Positions 1 through 7,848 of a stretch of DNA of 64,000 nucleotides are shown piece after piece. Position numbers and translations under genes: made by a program. Every line of letters begins with the position of its first letter. The first letter of the stretch is position 1. Source of the DNA: Austwickia chelonae (lineage in GTDB: Bacteria; Actinomycetota; Actinomycetes; Actinomycetales; Dermatophilaceae); NCBI RefSeq assembly GCF_003391095.1, contig NZ_CP031447.1, forward strand, positions 682,001 to 746,000, given 5' to 3'. The notes under the pieces were generated by a model. It saw only the letters and a list, made by a program, of their open reading frames with translations. It was not told the DNA's origin and searched no databases.

Positions 1-1
1 G

Positions 2-250
2 CTGATGGTCTGGGCTGCCAGGATGCAGCTGATCCTGGGGCTGGCGATGGTGGGGCTGGCCGAAGGTGGCAAGGTTCTGCGGCTCGACCACGGTTGGGTA
101 GGGGTCAAGTTGGTGGTGGCGATCGCTGTGGTGGCCTGCTGCGAGATCGCTGCGGCGAAGCACCGTCGGGGCACCTCGAAACCGGTCCTGGTCCATGTGG
201 CTTTGGGGCTGACTCTGGTCAACGTCCTGGTGGCCTACGCCTTCCGGTGA
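2..250 (+). CDS. Small integral membrane protein, 3' fragment
   Basis: The reading frame is open to the left window edge, so the true start lies outside; 82 codons are visible. Two or three hydrophobic stretches are seen (around ILGLAMVGLAE, LVVAIAVVACCEIAAA and LVHVALGLTLVNVLVAYAF), fitting the last helices of a small inner-membrane protein. The motif ARMQLILGLAMVGLAE resembles a short uncharacterised membrane family common in actinobacteria; that likeness is from memory. No function can be assigned. The first in-frame ATG is near base 5 and has no room for a visible ribosome-binding site. Confidence 0.55.
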   Translation: MMVWAARMQLILGLAMVGLAEGGKVLRLDHGWVGVKLVVAIAVVACCEIAAAKHRRGTSKPVLVHVALGLTLVNVLVAYAFR

Positions 251-337
251 TCCAAAGCTGATGGGGGCTTGTTCTTCGGCCACCTTCGACAGTTTTTCAG
301 GGATGCAGGCTCGGTAGGCGGGGCGGCTTCCCGGCCC

Positions 338-343
338 TAGGAT
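338..343 (+). promoter_or_regulatory. Candidate -10 element for pcrA
   Basis: TAGGAT fits the actinobacterial TANNNT -10 pattern. It overlaps the upstream ATG of the helicase frame and ends 10 nt before the second ATG, so a transcript starting about 7 nt downstream would carry an almost leaderless mRNA beginning at MSLFDLP. No clear -35 is seen. Confidence 0.35.
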
Positions 344-353
344 GGACGCCGCG

Positions 354-2801
354 ATGAGCCTTTTTGACCTTCCAGACGAGTTGCCCCTTCCCGGCTTTGC
401 GATGGCACCGGCGGGAGGTGGCGTGGACGCCGACGGCGTGCCCGGATGGGCGAGATCCGGGGCCCCGACCTCCGCACCGGTGGCAGACGGGCCGACCAGT
501 CCGGTGGAGCCGACCGTCCCGGAGCTGGACGGTGCTTCGCTGTTGGTGGGATTGAACGACCAGCAGGCCGAGGCGGTGCGTCATACCGGTGGTCCTCTGC
601 TGATCGTGGCCGGGGCAGGGTCGGGCAAGACCAGGGTGCTGACCCACCGCATCGCCTACTTGATGGCCGAGCGTGGGGTGAAGCCGTGGGAGATCCTGGC
701 GATCACCTTCACCAACAAAGCCGCTGCTGAGATGCGGGAACGGGTCTCTGCACTGGTGGGCCCGAGCGCCAGATCGATGTGGGTGAGCACCTTCCACAGC
801 GCATGCGTGCGCATTCTGCGCAGGGAGAGCGACCGGGTCGGCCTGCCGTCCAACTTCTCGATCTACGACTCCGCGGACTCCCAACGGTTGATGGCCATGG
901 TCCTGCGCGAGATGGACCTGGATCCGAAGCGTTACCCGCCGCGGAGTTTTTCCGCGCAGGTGTCGAACCTGAAGAACGAGCTGGTCGATGAGGAGACCTT
1001 CGCCTCACGTGTGTCGGAGACGAATCCGGCCGAGCGGGTCCTGGCGGAGGCGTACTCGGGATATCAGCGCAGACTTCGGCAGGCGCACGCCCTGGACTTC
1101 GACGATCTGATCATGACGACGGTGAACATCCTCCAGGCTTTCCCGGAGGTGGCCGAGCACTACCGCCGCCGGTTCAAACACGTCCTGGTGGATGAGTACC
1201 AGGACACCAACTACGCCCAGTACGTACTGGTCAAGGAGCTGGTCGGCACCGACGCGCCGCAGGCGGGGCACCGTCCGGGCGAGTTGTGCGTGGTGGGTGA
1301 CGCCGACCAGTCGATCTACGCCTTCCGGGGTGCGACGATCCGCAATATCGTCGAATTCGAGCAGGACTATCCCCAAGCTCGGACGATCCTGTTGGAACAG
1401 AACTATCGGTCGACCCAGACGATCCTGCGCGCTGCCAATGCGGTCATCTCGCAGAACACGTCGCGGCGTCCCAAGAACCTGTGGACGGATTCGGGTGAGG
1501 GCGCGAAGATCGTCGGCTATGTCGCTGATTCCGAGCACGACGAGGCCGCTTTCATCGCCCGTCGGATCGACGAGCTGGGGGACCGGCACGGCGTCCGGCC
1601 CGGAGATGTCGCGATCTTCTACCGGACCAATGCGATGTCGCGGGCCTTGGAAGAGGTCTTGGTGCGGGTCGGCCTGCCGTACAAGATCGTCGGTGGGACC
1701 CGCTTCTACGAGCGCCGTGAGGTCAAGGACGCGCTGGCCTATCTGAGGGTGATCGCCAATCCTGCGGACACGGTGAATCTGCGGCGGATCCTCAATGTTC
1801 CCAAGCGTGGTATCGGTGACCGGGCCGAGGCGTGCATCGCCTCTCTGGCCGAGCGGGACGGAATCACCTTCGCGGAAGCCTTGGTCCGGCCGGAGGATGC
1901 TCCAGGGTTGGCGACCCGCTCGGCGGCGGCGATCACTCGTTTCGTGGGTCTTCTCGACGAGCTGCGTGCTGTGGACGAGAGCGGTGCCGGGGTAGCTGCG
2001 GTGGTGGGCGCGGTCGTCGAGCGCACCGGCTATCTGGAGGAGCTGCGGAATTCACGAGACCCGCAGGACGAGAACAGGATCGAGAACCTCGCGGAGCTGG
2101 TCGCGGTGGCCCAGGAGTTCGACGAGGCCCGAGTCGCCGAGGACGGAGCCCCCTCTTCGACGGCGTTGGCCGAATTCCTGGAACAGGTCGCGCTGGTGGC
2201 TGATTCCGATGACATCCCCGACGACCCCCAGGCACAGGCTCAGGGCGTGGTGACCTTGATGACTTTGCACACGGCCAAGGGCCTGGAGTTCCCGGTGGTC
2301 TTCCTGGTCGGCATGGAGGACGGGGTCTTCCCGCACGTCCGCAGCTTGGGGGAGACCCAGGAACTGGAGGAGGAACGGCGGCTGGCCTATGTCGGGATCA
2401 CCCGGGCGAGGGAGCGGCTGCATCTGACGCGGGCGGCTACCCGGTCGGCCTGGGGCGCGCCCCAGTACAACCCCGCCTCACGTTTTCTCGACGAGGTCCC
2501 TGCTGAGGTGATCGAGTGGGAGCGGTCCGGCCCGTTGCCAGGCGCCCGGGGCGCAGGGCAAGAGCGGTCGTCACGTCGCGAGCCTGCGGTGGCAACGTTG
2601 TCGAACCGGTCTGCCGGCCGCGGTGCTGGTCGTGCCCTATTGTCCTTGAACGCTGGTGATCGAGTGACACATGACAGTTTCGGCCTGGGCAAGGTGGTCC
2701 GGGTCGAGGGCGAGGGGGATAAGACGATCGTCCATGTCGACTTCGGCGGCGAACAGGTGAAACGGCTGCTGCTGCGTTACGCCCCGTTGGAGAAGCTCTG
2801 A
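354..2801 (+). CDS. pcrA: ATP-dependent DNA helicase PcrA/UvrD
   Basis: Superfamily 1A 3'-5' DNA helicase acting in nucleotide excision and mismatch repair and in removing RecA or stalled polymerase from DNA. All helicase motifs are visible: Walker A GAGSGKT (about residue 87), DEYQDTN (motif II), VVGDADQSIYAFRGA (motif III), EQNYRST (motif IV), TLHTAKGLEFPVVF (motif V) and LAYVGITRARERL (motif VI). The C-terminus (VTHDSFGLGKVVRV...) is the Tudor-like domain that contacts RNA polymerase in PcrA. At 815 aa it is slightly long for the family because of a roughly 60-residue Pro/Ala-rich N-terminal extension before LNDQQAEAV. The start is placed at the second ATG because the first overlaps the TAGGAT -10; both give the same domain content. 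It stands alone, convergent with the M23 gene. Confidence 0.97.
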   Translation: MSLFDLPDELPLPGFAMAPAGGGVDADGVPGWARSGAPTSAPVADGPTSPVEPTVPELDGASLLVGLNDQQAEAVRHTGGPLLIVAGAGSGKTRVLTHRIAYLMAERGVKPWEILAITFTNKAAAEMRERVSALVGPSARSMWVSTFHSACVRILRRESDRVGLPSNFSIYDSADSQRLMAMVLREMDLDPKRYPPRSFSAQVSNLKNELVDEETFASRVSETNPAERVLAEAYSGYQRRLRQAHALDFDDLIMTTVNILQAFPEVAEHYRRRFKHVLVDEYQDTNYAQYVLVKELVGTDAPQAGHRPGELCVVGDADQSIYAFRGATIRNIVEFEQDYPQARTILLEQNYRSTQTILRAANAVISQNTSRRPKNLWTDSGEGAKIVGYVADSEHDEAAFIARRIDELGDRHGVRPGDVAIFYRTNAMSRALEEVLVRVGLPYKIVGGTRFYERREVKDALAYLRVIANPADTVNLRRILNVPKRGIGDRAEACIASLAERDGITFAEALVRPEDAPGLATRSAAAITRFVGLLDELRAVDESGAGVAAVVGAVVERTGYLEELRNSRDPQDENRIENLAELVAVAQEFDEARVAEDGAPSSTALAEFLEQVALVADSDDIPDDPQAQAQGVVTLMTLHTAKGLEFPVVFLVGMEDGVFPHVRSLGETQELEEERRLAYVGITRARERLHLTRAATRSAWGAPQYNPASRFLDEVPAEVIEWERSGPLPGARGAGQERSSRREPAVATLSNRSAGRGAGRALLSLNAGDRVTHDSFGLGKVVRVEGEGDKTIVHVDFGGEQVKRLLLRYAPLEKL

Positions 2802-2807
2802 GGAAGT

Positions 2808-2837
2808 CTTCTCCCCTGGGGTGAGCAGGAGGAGAAG
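2808..2837. terminator. Stem-loop between pcrA and the M23 peptidase gene
   Basis: CTTCTCC (2808-2814) pairs with GGAGAAG (2831-2837), with further pairing CCT/AGG inside. It lies just after the pcrA stop codon and before the end of the convergent M23 gene, so it could end both transcripts. There is no T-run, hence the modest confidence. Confidence 0.35.
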
Positions 2838-2862
2838 TGACCTCGTGGGAGAGGCCGGAGGA

Positions 2863-3756
2863 TCAGCGCGAGGCGATGCCGCGCGCTGCCATCCACGGTT
2901 CAGGGTTGATCGGTGCGCCGCCTCCGGGCCGGATCTCCAGGTGGAGGTGGGGTCCGGTGCTCTGACCGGTGTTGCCGAGCTGGCCGACGAACTGTCCAGG
3001 CTGAACTTTCTGCCCGACACGTACAGCGATGGAGTTCATGTGGCCGTAGTAGGAGACGGTGCCGTCCCAGTAGCGGATCTGGACGATATTGCCGTATCCG
3101 GACATCTGCCCGGCATAGGTGACGACCCCGGAGGACATGGCACGTAGGGGGGTGCCCAATGGCGCGGCGAGGTCAATGCCGTAGTGGAAGGTTCCCCAGC
3201 GGGGGCCGAATCCGGAGGTGAAGGTCGCTCCGGTGACGGGGGCATTCCAGGTGCGACTCAGGTCGACGACCGGCTTGGGTGGTGCGACGGGGGCTTTTTC
3301 CGGGACCGGAGCCGGGGCAGGTGCAGGGGGTGTTGTTGCTTCGGGTTCCGGGGTGACCGGGGTTGCCTCGGCAGGGGGCGAGGCGGGCGTCGAGGGCGCT
3401 GCCTCGGGAGTGGGTGCGGGTTCGGGCGCCTTGGGTTCCTCGGCTTGCGGGGACATCATCAGGGCTGCCGGTCGCACTATCGCATTGGCCTGGGTGATGT
3501 CGGCGAGGGAGGTGTTGGTCGCAGTCTGGACGAGTGCGAAGGTGGCGCCGAGGCTGACTGCGGAGACGGAGACCGGCTTGACGAGCGATGGCCCGACGCG
3601 CCGCTTACCGGAACGGTGTCGGCCGGAGGGGCCGCTGTTCTCGGAGGGACGGGCGGTCGAGGTGCCGTAGGCGGGCCTGTGGCGACCGTTGTAGGGAGAA
3701 GACACGTGGTGAATCCTGGGTGTTGAGACGTCCGAAGGGCTGAACATCGTGTACAT
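2863..3756 (-). CDS. Secreted/membrane-anchored M23 metallopeptidase (peptidoglycan endopeptidase)
   Basis: A zinc endopeptidase of the lysostaphin/LytM type, expected to cleave peptidoglycan cross-bridges or stem peptides outside the membrane. Visible parts: a basic N-terminal stretch, one hydrophobic segment (about residues 60-78), a Pro/Ala/Glu-rich linker (about 105-165), then the M23 domain. The domain shows GFGPRWG, zinc ligands HYGID (H191, D195), YYGH (H239) and the HLH pair (H270, H272). At 297 aa it is normal for actinobacterial M23 proteins. The start ATG has only a weak ribosome-binding site; a later start cannot be excluded, though it would lose the basic segment. The c-di-AMP riboswitch often found before such genes was looked for and not seen. 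Confidence 0.9.
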   Translation of the reverse strand: MYTMFSPSDVSTPRIHHVSSPYNGRHRPAYGTSTARPSENSGPSGRHRSGKRRVGPSLVKPVSVSAVSLGATFALVQTATNTSLADITQANAIVRPAALMMSPQAEEPKAPEPAPTPEAAPSTPASPPAEATPVTPEPEATTPPAPAPAPVPEKAPVAPPKPVVDLSRTWNAPVTGATFTSGFGPRWGTFHYGIDLAAPLGTPLRAMSSGVVTYAGQMSGYGNIVQIRYWDGTVSYYGHMNSIAVRVGQKVQPGQFVGQLGNTGQSTGPHLHLEIRPGGGAPINPEPWMAARGIASR

Positions 3757-4240
3757 GAGCGTCTTTATGAAGTTGCGACCTAAACGTTATCTCATGGTGA
3801 TGCTTTACCGCGACTGACATGTATGCGGAGGGTGTCTTCGCCACCAGTGGGCCACTGACCTGCACTGTTGCCTTTTCTGGTGTGAAGTCTCCGTTATTTT
3901 GGTCGGACATCGTTAATCCAGCAAGCGCCCAGGAAAAACTCAAGAAAGCCCGGAAGGTCTCTCAAACGTGATCTACAAGGGGCTGTCGCCACCGATCGTC
4001 GTGACCTGATGACGTCGAGTTCTGTTGTGAAACGAGTGAGCCCGATCCGGTCGGTTGAGGGCGACCGAGGCTGCGCTCGAGTGGACCGATCGCGCTTTCG
4101 TCCCGGCCGGAAAAATCGACATGAGAAATTTCACAGAGATGTCACCGATTTTTTGTTCGATGTCCTGTGGGTTGCCGCGTCCCGATAGTCGAGGCGATTG
4201 ATTCCGCGACGATGAGCGGGTCCGCAGTTAATCTGACGTC
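3757..4240. other. 484-bp intergenic region between divergent M23 and B12-binding genes
   Basis: A divergent promoter region with no convincing gene on either strand. It is less GC-rich than its surroundings near 3760-3960 and 4110-4150, as expected for promoters. No ydaO-type riboswitch, tRNA or clear operator was found. The right end carries a candidate -10 (TAATCT) immediately before the next gene. Confidence 0.5.
4229..4234 (+). promoter_or_regulatory. Candidate -10 for a leaderless mRNA
   Basis: TAATCT ends 6 nt before the ATG at 4241, the spacing expected when transcription starts on the A of the start codon. No Shine-Dalgarno sequence is present upstream of that ATG, which supports leaderless expression. 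Confidence 0.45.
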
Positions 4241-4633
4241 ATGACTGACTCTCCGCTGCGGATCGTCGTGGCCAAACCAGGGCTGGACGGGCATGATCGG
4301 GGTGCCAAGGTCATCGCCCGTGCGCTGCGAGACGCGGGGATGGAGGTCGTCTACACCGGCCTGCATCAGACGCCTGCACAGATCGTCGAAGCCGCGATAC
4401 AGGAGGACGCCGATGCGATTGGGCTCTCCGTCCTGTCCGGGGCTCACATGACTCTTTTCGCGAAGACGATGGAGCTGCTCCAGGAACGTGATTCCCAGGA
4501 CATCGTGGTCTTCGGCGGCGGCATCATCCCTCAGGAGGACATTCCGCTGCTCGAGGATCTCGGTGTGGCGAAGGTCTTCACTCCCGGTGCGACGACGACC
4601 GAAGTCGTCGACTGGGTACGAGCTCACATCTGA
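4241..4633 (+). CDS. Stand-alone cobalamin (B12)-binding domain protein, mutase small-subunit type
   Basis: The 130-aa product is a single B12-binding Rossmann-like domain. The base-off/His-on motif is visible as DGHDRG (Asp-x-His-x-x-Gly) near residue 17, followed by GLSVLSGAH and GGGIIP, matching the C-terminal domain of methylmalonyl-CoA mutase and the small subunits of isobutyryl- or 2-hydroxyisobutyryl-CoA mutase. By family it would carry adenosylcobalamin for a separate radical mutase large subunit, which is not encoded in this window. No Shine-Dalgarno sequence precedes the ATG. It is monocistronic here, tail-to-tail with the adhesin gene 27 bp away. The partner enzyme and substrate cannot be told from this sequence. 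Confidence 0.85.
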   Translation: MTDSPLRIVVAKPGLDGHDRGAKVIARALRDAGMEVVYTGLHQTPAQIVEAAIQEDADAIGLSVLSGAHMTLFAKTMELLQERDSQDIVVFGGGIIPQEDIPLLEDLGVAKVFTPGATTTEVVDWVRAHI

Positions 4634-4660
4634 GGACGTTCCGTGGAGGATGCGCTGAGC

Positions 4661-6166
4661 TCAGTTCCCTTGTCTGCCTGCTTGCTGCCGCATCGCGGTC
4701 AGCCCGAGGCCTCCGCCGAGCAGGAGCGCGGCGTAGAGAGCAGTGGCGATGATCTCCGTGCCGGAGGTAGGTAGCCGACCCGCCAAAGGCGCGGCTGCTT
4801 CCGCGATAGCCGCAGCTGAACGCACTGGGACCCGCTGCGGAGCCGAGCTGGCGATCCGCTCCGGGGGGCCGGTCAGGATCGATTGCGCATCCATTCCAGG
4901 CAGGGTCTCCGGCGCTGGCGCCTGGGCCGGTGCCGGAGGTGGCACCTGGATCGGCGCAGGTGGGGCCAGTGGTTGTGGCGGCGTACCAACTGGTGTGGAG
5001 ATCGCCGGACCCTGCAGGACGGGGGTGTGGCGCTGCTGTTCCTGGGTCGGGGCTACTGGGACGAGTGGCCCTGTGACCGGGGAGAAGGGGACGCCACTCG
5101 AGGGTGGGCGGTTCAGATCGGGCACAGGATGATCCACCGCAGGCGCGGATGGCTGGGAGGTCAGACGGGCGAGGAATGGCACCGGCACCTCGGGTCCGTC
5201 CTGACCGCCGTAATGCTGTTCAGGGAGCCAGGCTGCTGTGGCTGTCGATGAGGTGGCGTGTCCGTTGAAGACGCTGGTGCCTGCGATCTGGTAGCCCTCG
5301 GCTCGGTAGCCCGTGGTCCGAGCGCTGATCTCCAGGACGTAGTGGTGGCCGCTGCGTAAACGGTCGGAGGGGACTCGGATGCCACCGGGGCTCAGCCTGC
5401 CGTCATGGCAGGCGATATCGCTGATCTTGGACCGATCCTCCGGGGCGGTGCCCCAGACGTCCCACAAGCTGGCTTCGGCGCAGGCCAGGCTTTCGCCCAG
5501 CCGTGCGTCGAGCGAGAGGACCGAGGAGTGGTACAAGGAGAGCTGGGAAAGAGTCGCGCTGCTCACCTGGCCACGGACGAGATTGCCCTTCTCCACCGTG
5601 CTGCTGATCTGGGCGGTGACGGTGGTGCGCAGCGGTCTTCCTGCGCAGCTGGGGCAGGCCGGCATCGTGACTTCCGTGCGCATCCGGCCGGCCTGTTTGC
5701 CGGTGTCGACGGTCCAGTCGATGAGGGTCGAGCTGCCTGGTGCATGGCGTTCTCTGGGGAGGTCGAGGAAGATCGAACCGGAGAAGGAATTGACCGGGGC
5801 ACGTGATCCGCTGCGGTTGAAACGGAAGGTCGTTGTGCCATCAGCGGCGACGGTCATGGTCAGGCCGGGGAGGGCATATGTCCCGCTGAGGACCTGGGTG
5901 CCCGCGGGGAGCCGGGGCCGCAGGGTGACCTGCGAGCCGGGGGTGGCGGTGCACCCAGCAGGGAAGGTGCCGTTGAGCTTGACCTGGTGGGGTTCCCAGT
6001 AGCTGGAGGACTGGACGGCCTGCGACTCGACATGGGGAAGACAGGAGCCAGGTGTGGTGGATGTGCTCGTCGCGGCGGCGGCCTGCCCGGTGAAGACGCT
6101 CAAGGGCAGCAGCAGTGCCGTGATACCGATGACCCGGCGGTGTCGCAGCGGTGCGATGGGAGGCAT
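4661..6166 (-). CDS. Sortase-anchored surface protein with LPTSG motif (putative adhesin)
   Basis: A 501-aa cell-wall protein. It has an N-terminal signal peptide (basic LRHRRVIG, hydrophobic ITALLLPLSVF, cleavage near QAAAA), then about 320 residues of beta-rich sequence with cysteines (GSCLP, PAGCTA, CPSC, ACAE, IACH). A long Pro-rich stalk follows (about 340-440). The C-terminus is a wall-sorting signal: LPTSG, a hydrophobic segment (ATALYAALLLGGGLGLTAM) and a basic tail. The first domain (YWEPHQVKLNGTFPAGC..., later GTTTFRFNR) resembles the Ig-like adhesion domains of Gram-positive surface adhesins; this is a weak, by-eye likeness. LPTSG departs from LPxTG by Ser for Thr. No sortase gene lies in the window. 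The ligand is unknown. Confidence 0.75.
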   Translation of the reverse strand: MPPIAPLRHRRVIGITALLLPLSVFTGQAAAATSTSTTPGSCLPHVESQAVQSSSYWEPHQVKLNGTFPAGCTATPGSQVTLRPRLPAGTQVLSGTYALPGLTMTVAADGTTTFRFNRSGSRAPVNSFSGSIFLDLPRERHAPGSSTLIDWTVDTGKQAGRMRTEVTMPACPSCAGRPLRTTVTAQISSTVEKGNLVRGQVSSATLSQLSLYHSSVLSLDARLGESLACAEASLWDVWGTAPEDRSKISDIACHDGRLSPGGIRVPSDRLRSGHHYVLEISARTTGYRAEGYQIAGTSVFNGHATSSTATAAWLPEQHYGGQDGPEVPVPFLARLTSQPSAPAVDHPVPDLNRPPSSGVPFSPVTGPLVPVAPTQEQQRHTPVLQGPAISTPVGTPPQPLAPPAPIQVPPPAPAQAPAPETLPGMDAQSILTGPPERIASSAPQRVPVRSAAAIAEAAAPLAGRLPTSGTEIIATALYAALLLGGGLGLTAMRQQAGRQGN

Positions 6167-6306
6167 GAGGGGGAGCTCCTAGCAGCGGATTGTGCTCAGG
6201 TATCCGATCGTCAGGCCTGGAGGCGAATTGAGAAGAACTGGAAAACATTCTCTCGCAGCCTTCTTCGAAAACGTGGGAAGGTCTCGAGCGAACTTGAGCT
6301 TGTGCG

Positions 6307-6343
6307 CCAGGGGCGGGGCCTCTCACGGTGGCCCCGCCCCTGG
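6307..6343 (-). terminator. Strong GC stem-loop downstream of the rpmE ribosomal cluster
   Basis: A perfect 14-bp stem (6307-6320 with 6330-6343) closes a 9-nt loop. It sits just past the rpmE stop codon, where the leftward rpmG-rpsN-rpmE transcript should end. There is no T-run, as is common for actinobacterial terminators. Confidence 0.7.
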
Positions 6344-6362
6344 GAACGGAGGATTCTGCGGG

Positions 6363-6623
6363 TCAGCGTCCTTCGTTGCGTTTGGCCCCGTACCGGCGGT
6401 TGAACCGCTCGACGCGTCCTGCGGTGTCGACGATCTTCTGCTTACCGGTGTAGAAGGGGTGGCTCGCTGAGGACACGTCCACGTTGACACAGGGGTAGGT
6501 GTTGCCGTCCTCCCACTCGATGGTCTCGCGGGGGGTCGCGGTGGACCGGGTGAGGAAGGCGTATCCGGCTGCGGCGTCGCGGAAGACCACCGGTCGGTAT
6601 TCGGGATGGATTCCCGGTTTCAT
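6363..6623 (-). CDS. rpmE: 50S ribosomal protein L31 type B (zinc-independent)
   Basis: 86 aa, start [14 protein letters not shown] with AGGAG 6 nt upstream. It has the type-B (C-minus) features: no zinc-binding CxxC pair, the insertion [20 protein letters not shown] and the closing [11 protein letters not shown]. It replaces the zinc-containing L31 under zinc starvation, freeing zinc from ribosomes. Third gene of the leftward rpmG-rpsN-rpmE operon, controlled by the Zur-like box at 7189-7203. Confidence 0.96.
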   Translation of the reverse strand: MKPGIHPEYRPVVFRDAAAGYAFLTRSTATPRETIEWEDGNTYPCVNVDVSSASHPFYTGKQKIVDTAGRVERFNRRYGAKRNEGR

Positions 6624-6690
6624 GAGGACTCCTGTCTGGATGGCTGGGGTTTGTCCACGGTGTCGTCGGGTCCAGGCGAGTGGACGGGTT

Positions 6691-6996
6691 TCACCAGCTG
6701 GACTTGGTGACTCCGGGGAGTTCTCCGTCGTGGGCCATCTGGCGGAGTCGGACCCGGGAGATGCCGAAGGTGCGGAAGTAGGCGCGGGGGCGTCCGTCGA
6801 CGGCACAGCGGTTGCGCAACCGGGTGGCGCTGGCGTCGCGGGGCATCTTCTGCAGGCGGGTCATCGCGACGGCTTTGTCGTCATCGCTGGTGTGCGGTGA
6901 GGCGATAGTCTTCTTGAGGGTCGCGCGTTCTTCGGCGTAGCGGGCTACGATCTCGCGGCGCTGCTGGTCCTTGGCGATTTTGCTCTTCTTTGCCAT
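6691..6996 (-). CDS. rpsN: 30S ribosomal protein S14, cysteine-poor (zinc-independent) paralogue
   Basis: 101 aa; [13 protein letters not shown] at the N-terminus and [20 protein letters not shown], the universal S14 core, near residues 60-80. The four zinc-ligand cysteines of the short S14 form are absent, so this is the long C-minus form. Its start codon overlaps the rpmG stop by one base, indicating translational coupling. Part of the Zur-type set; the housekeeping copy would be in the main ribosomal operon, outside this window. Confidence 0.97.
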   Translation of the reverse strand: MAKKSKIAKDQQRREIVARYAEERATLKKTIASPHTSDDDKAVAMTRLQKMPRDASATRLRNRCAVDGRPRAYFRTFGISRVRLRQMAHDGELPGVTKSSW

Positions 6997-7163
6997 CAGC
7001 GTTCCTCTTTGAATTCGACATGGCGGCGGACGACGGGGTCGAATTTGCGCAGGATCATCCGATCGGGGTCGTTGCGCCGGTTCTTGCGGGTGACGTATGT
7101 ATAGCCGGTGCCCGCAGTGGAGCGGAGCTTGATCACCGGCCGTACATCGGAGTACTTGGCCAT
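6996..7163 (-). CDS. rpmG: 50S ribosomal protein L33, cysteine-free paralogue
   Basis: 55 aa, [18 protein letters not shown] to the basic HVEFKEER end, the length and pattern of L33. It contains no cysteines, so the usual two CxxC zinc knuckles are lost. The upstream ATG at 7217 would add an 18-residue extension not seen in L33, so the internal ATG was chosen. First gene of the leftward operon, 26 bp from the Zur-like box. Confidence 0.96.
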   Translation of the reverse strand: MAKYSDVRPVIKLRSTAGTGYTYVTRKNRRNDPDRMILRKFDPVVRRHVEFKEER

Positions 7164-7188
7164 GGGCCTGCCTTTCGCTGAACTATCA

Positions 7189-7203
7189 TGAGAATCATAC
7201 TCA
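7189..7203. promoter_or_regulatory. Zur-like operator between rpmG and rpmF
   Basis: TGAGAATCATACTCA is a 7-1-7 inverted repeat with 6 of 7 arm positions matching, very close to the actinobacterial Zur box TGAAAATCATTTTCA. It lies in the 65-bp gap between divergent rpmG and rpmF and can repress both when zinc is plentiful. Confidence 0.8.
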
Positions 7204-7228
7204 AATACACCGACCACAAGGAGCCCTG

Positions 7229-7408
7229 ATGGCTGTCCCCAAGCGCAAGATGTCGCGCAGCAACACCCGTTCCCGCCGGGCGAACTGGAAGGCCACTTCG
7301 GCCGACCTGGTGCCCGTCGCCGTCAATGGCGAGATCTACCGAGTTCCTCGTCGCCTGGTGCGCGGCGTCGAACGCGGTTACGTGGATCCCGCCACGGTGG
7401 GTATGTGA
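7229..7408 (+). CDS. rpmF: 50S ribosomal protein L32, cysteine-free paralogue
   Basis: 59 aa starting [20 protein letters not shown], the L32 signature, preceded by AAGGAG. The C-terminal half ([20 protein letters not shown]...) lacks all four cysteines that bind zinc in canonical L32. Transcribed divergently from rpmG from the shared Zur-like box and followed by a good intrinsic terminator. Confidence 0.96.
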   Translation: MAVPKRKMSRSNTRSRRANWKATSADLVPVAVNGEIYRVPRRLVRGVERGYVDPATVGM

Positions 7409-7429
7409 TCCGGCGGATCGAGTCGTGAT

Positions 7430-7471
7430 GAGCGGGTGGGCCTTGCGGGGTCCGCCCGCTCGTTGTTTCTT
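7430..7471 (+). terminator. Intrinsic terminator after rpmF
   Basis: GAGCGGG (7430-7436) pairs with CCCGCTC (7455-7461), extended inside by four more pairs including G-T wobbles, and is followed by the T-rich stretch GTTGTTTCTT. It separates convergent rpmF and rpmB. Confidence 0.75.
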
Positions 7472-7503
7472 CTCCGGGTGGAATCCTGGACGAGGTCGCC
7501 GGC

Positions 7504-7740
7504 TCAGATCTTCTCGCCGCGGGCCTGGATCCGCTTGACCGCAGCCTCGATGCCGATGGAGTCGATCGTCTTGATGGACGAGGCCGACAGGCGGAGGGTG
7601 ATCCGGCGCCCGAGGCTGGGTACGTAGTAGGTCTTCTTCTGGATGTTGGGATCGAATCGACGTGAGGTGCGTCGGTGCGAATGGCTGATGGTCTTGCCGA
7701 AGCGAGGTTCGGCGCCGGAGAGCTGGCAGTGCCGGGACAT
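7504..7740 (-). CDS. rpmB: 50S ribosomal protein L28, zinc-independent type
   Basis: 78 aa; [21 protein letters not shown], then [16 protein letters not shown] and [17 protein letters not shown], the L28 pattern. Only one cysteine remains, so the zinc CxxC pairs of C-plus L28 are missing. Divergent from the CobW-like gene with the second Zur-like box between them, the arrangement seen for rpmB and Rv0106 in mycobacteria. Confidence 0.95.
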   Translation of the reverse strand: MSRHCQLSGAEPRFGKTISHSHRRTSRRFDPNIQKKTYYVPSLGRRITLRLSASSIKTIDSIGIEAAVKRIQARGEKI

Positions 7741-7805
7741 GGCGTGCTCCTTGTGATGCGTTCTCTCCCGCTCTTGTGGGGGAGGTGTCTGATCCTGCTA
7801 GCCTA

Positions 7806-7820
7806 AGAGAACGATTCTCA
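7806..7820. promoter_or_regulatory. Second Zur-like operator, between rpmB and cobW-like gene
   Basis: The core GAGAACGATTCTC (7807-7819) has 5-bp palindromic arms GAGAA/TTCTC and matches the central Zur box pattern, though the outer bases are less conserved than in the 7189 box. It is placed to control both divergent genes. Confidence 0.65.
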
Positions 7821-7848
7821 TTAATAAAATTTGCCCGGAGGTAAATCA

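Noticed and set aside
3757-4140. c-di-AMP (ydaO-type) riboswitch before the M23 peptidase gene
   Set aside because: Such switches often precede wall-hydrolase genes in actinobacteria, but the conserved words were not found on the minus strand here.
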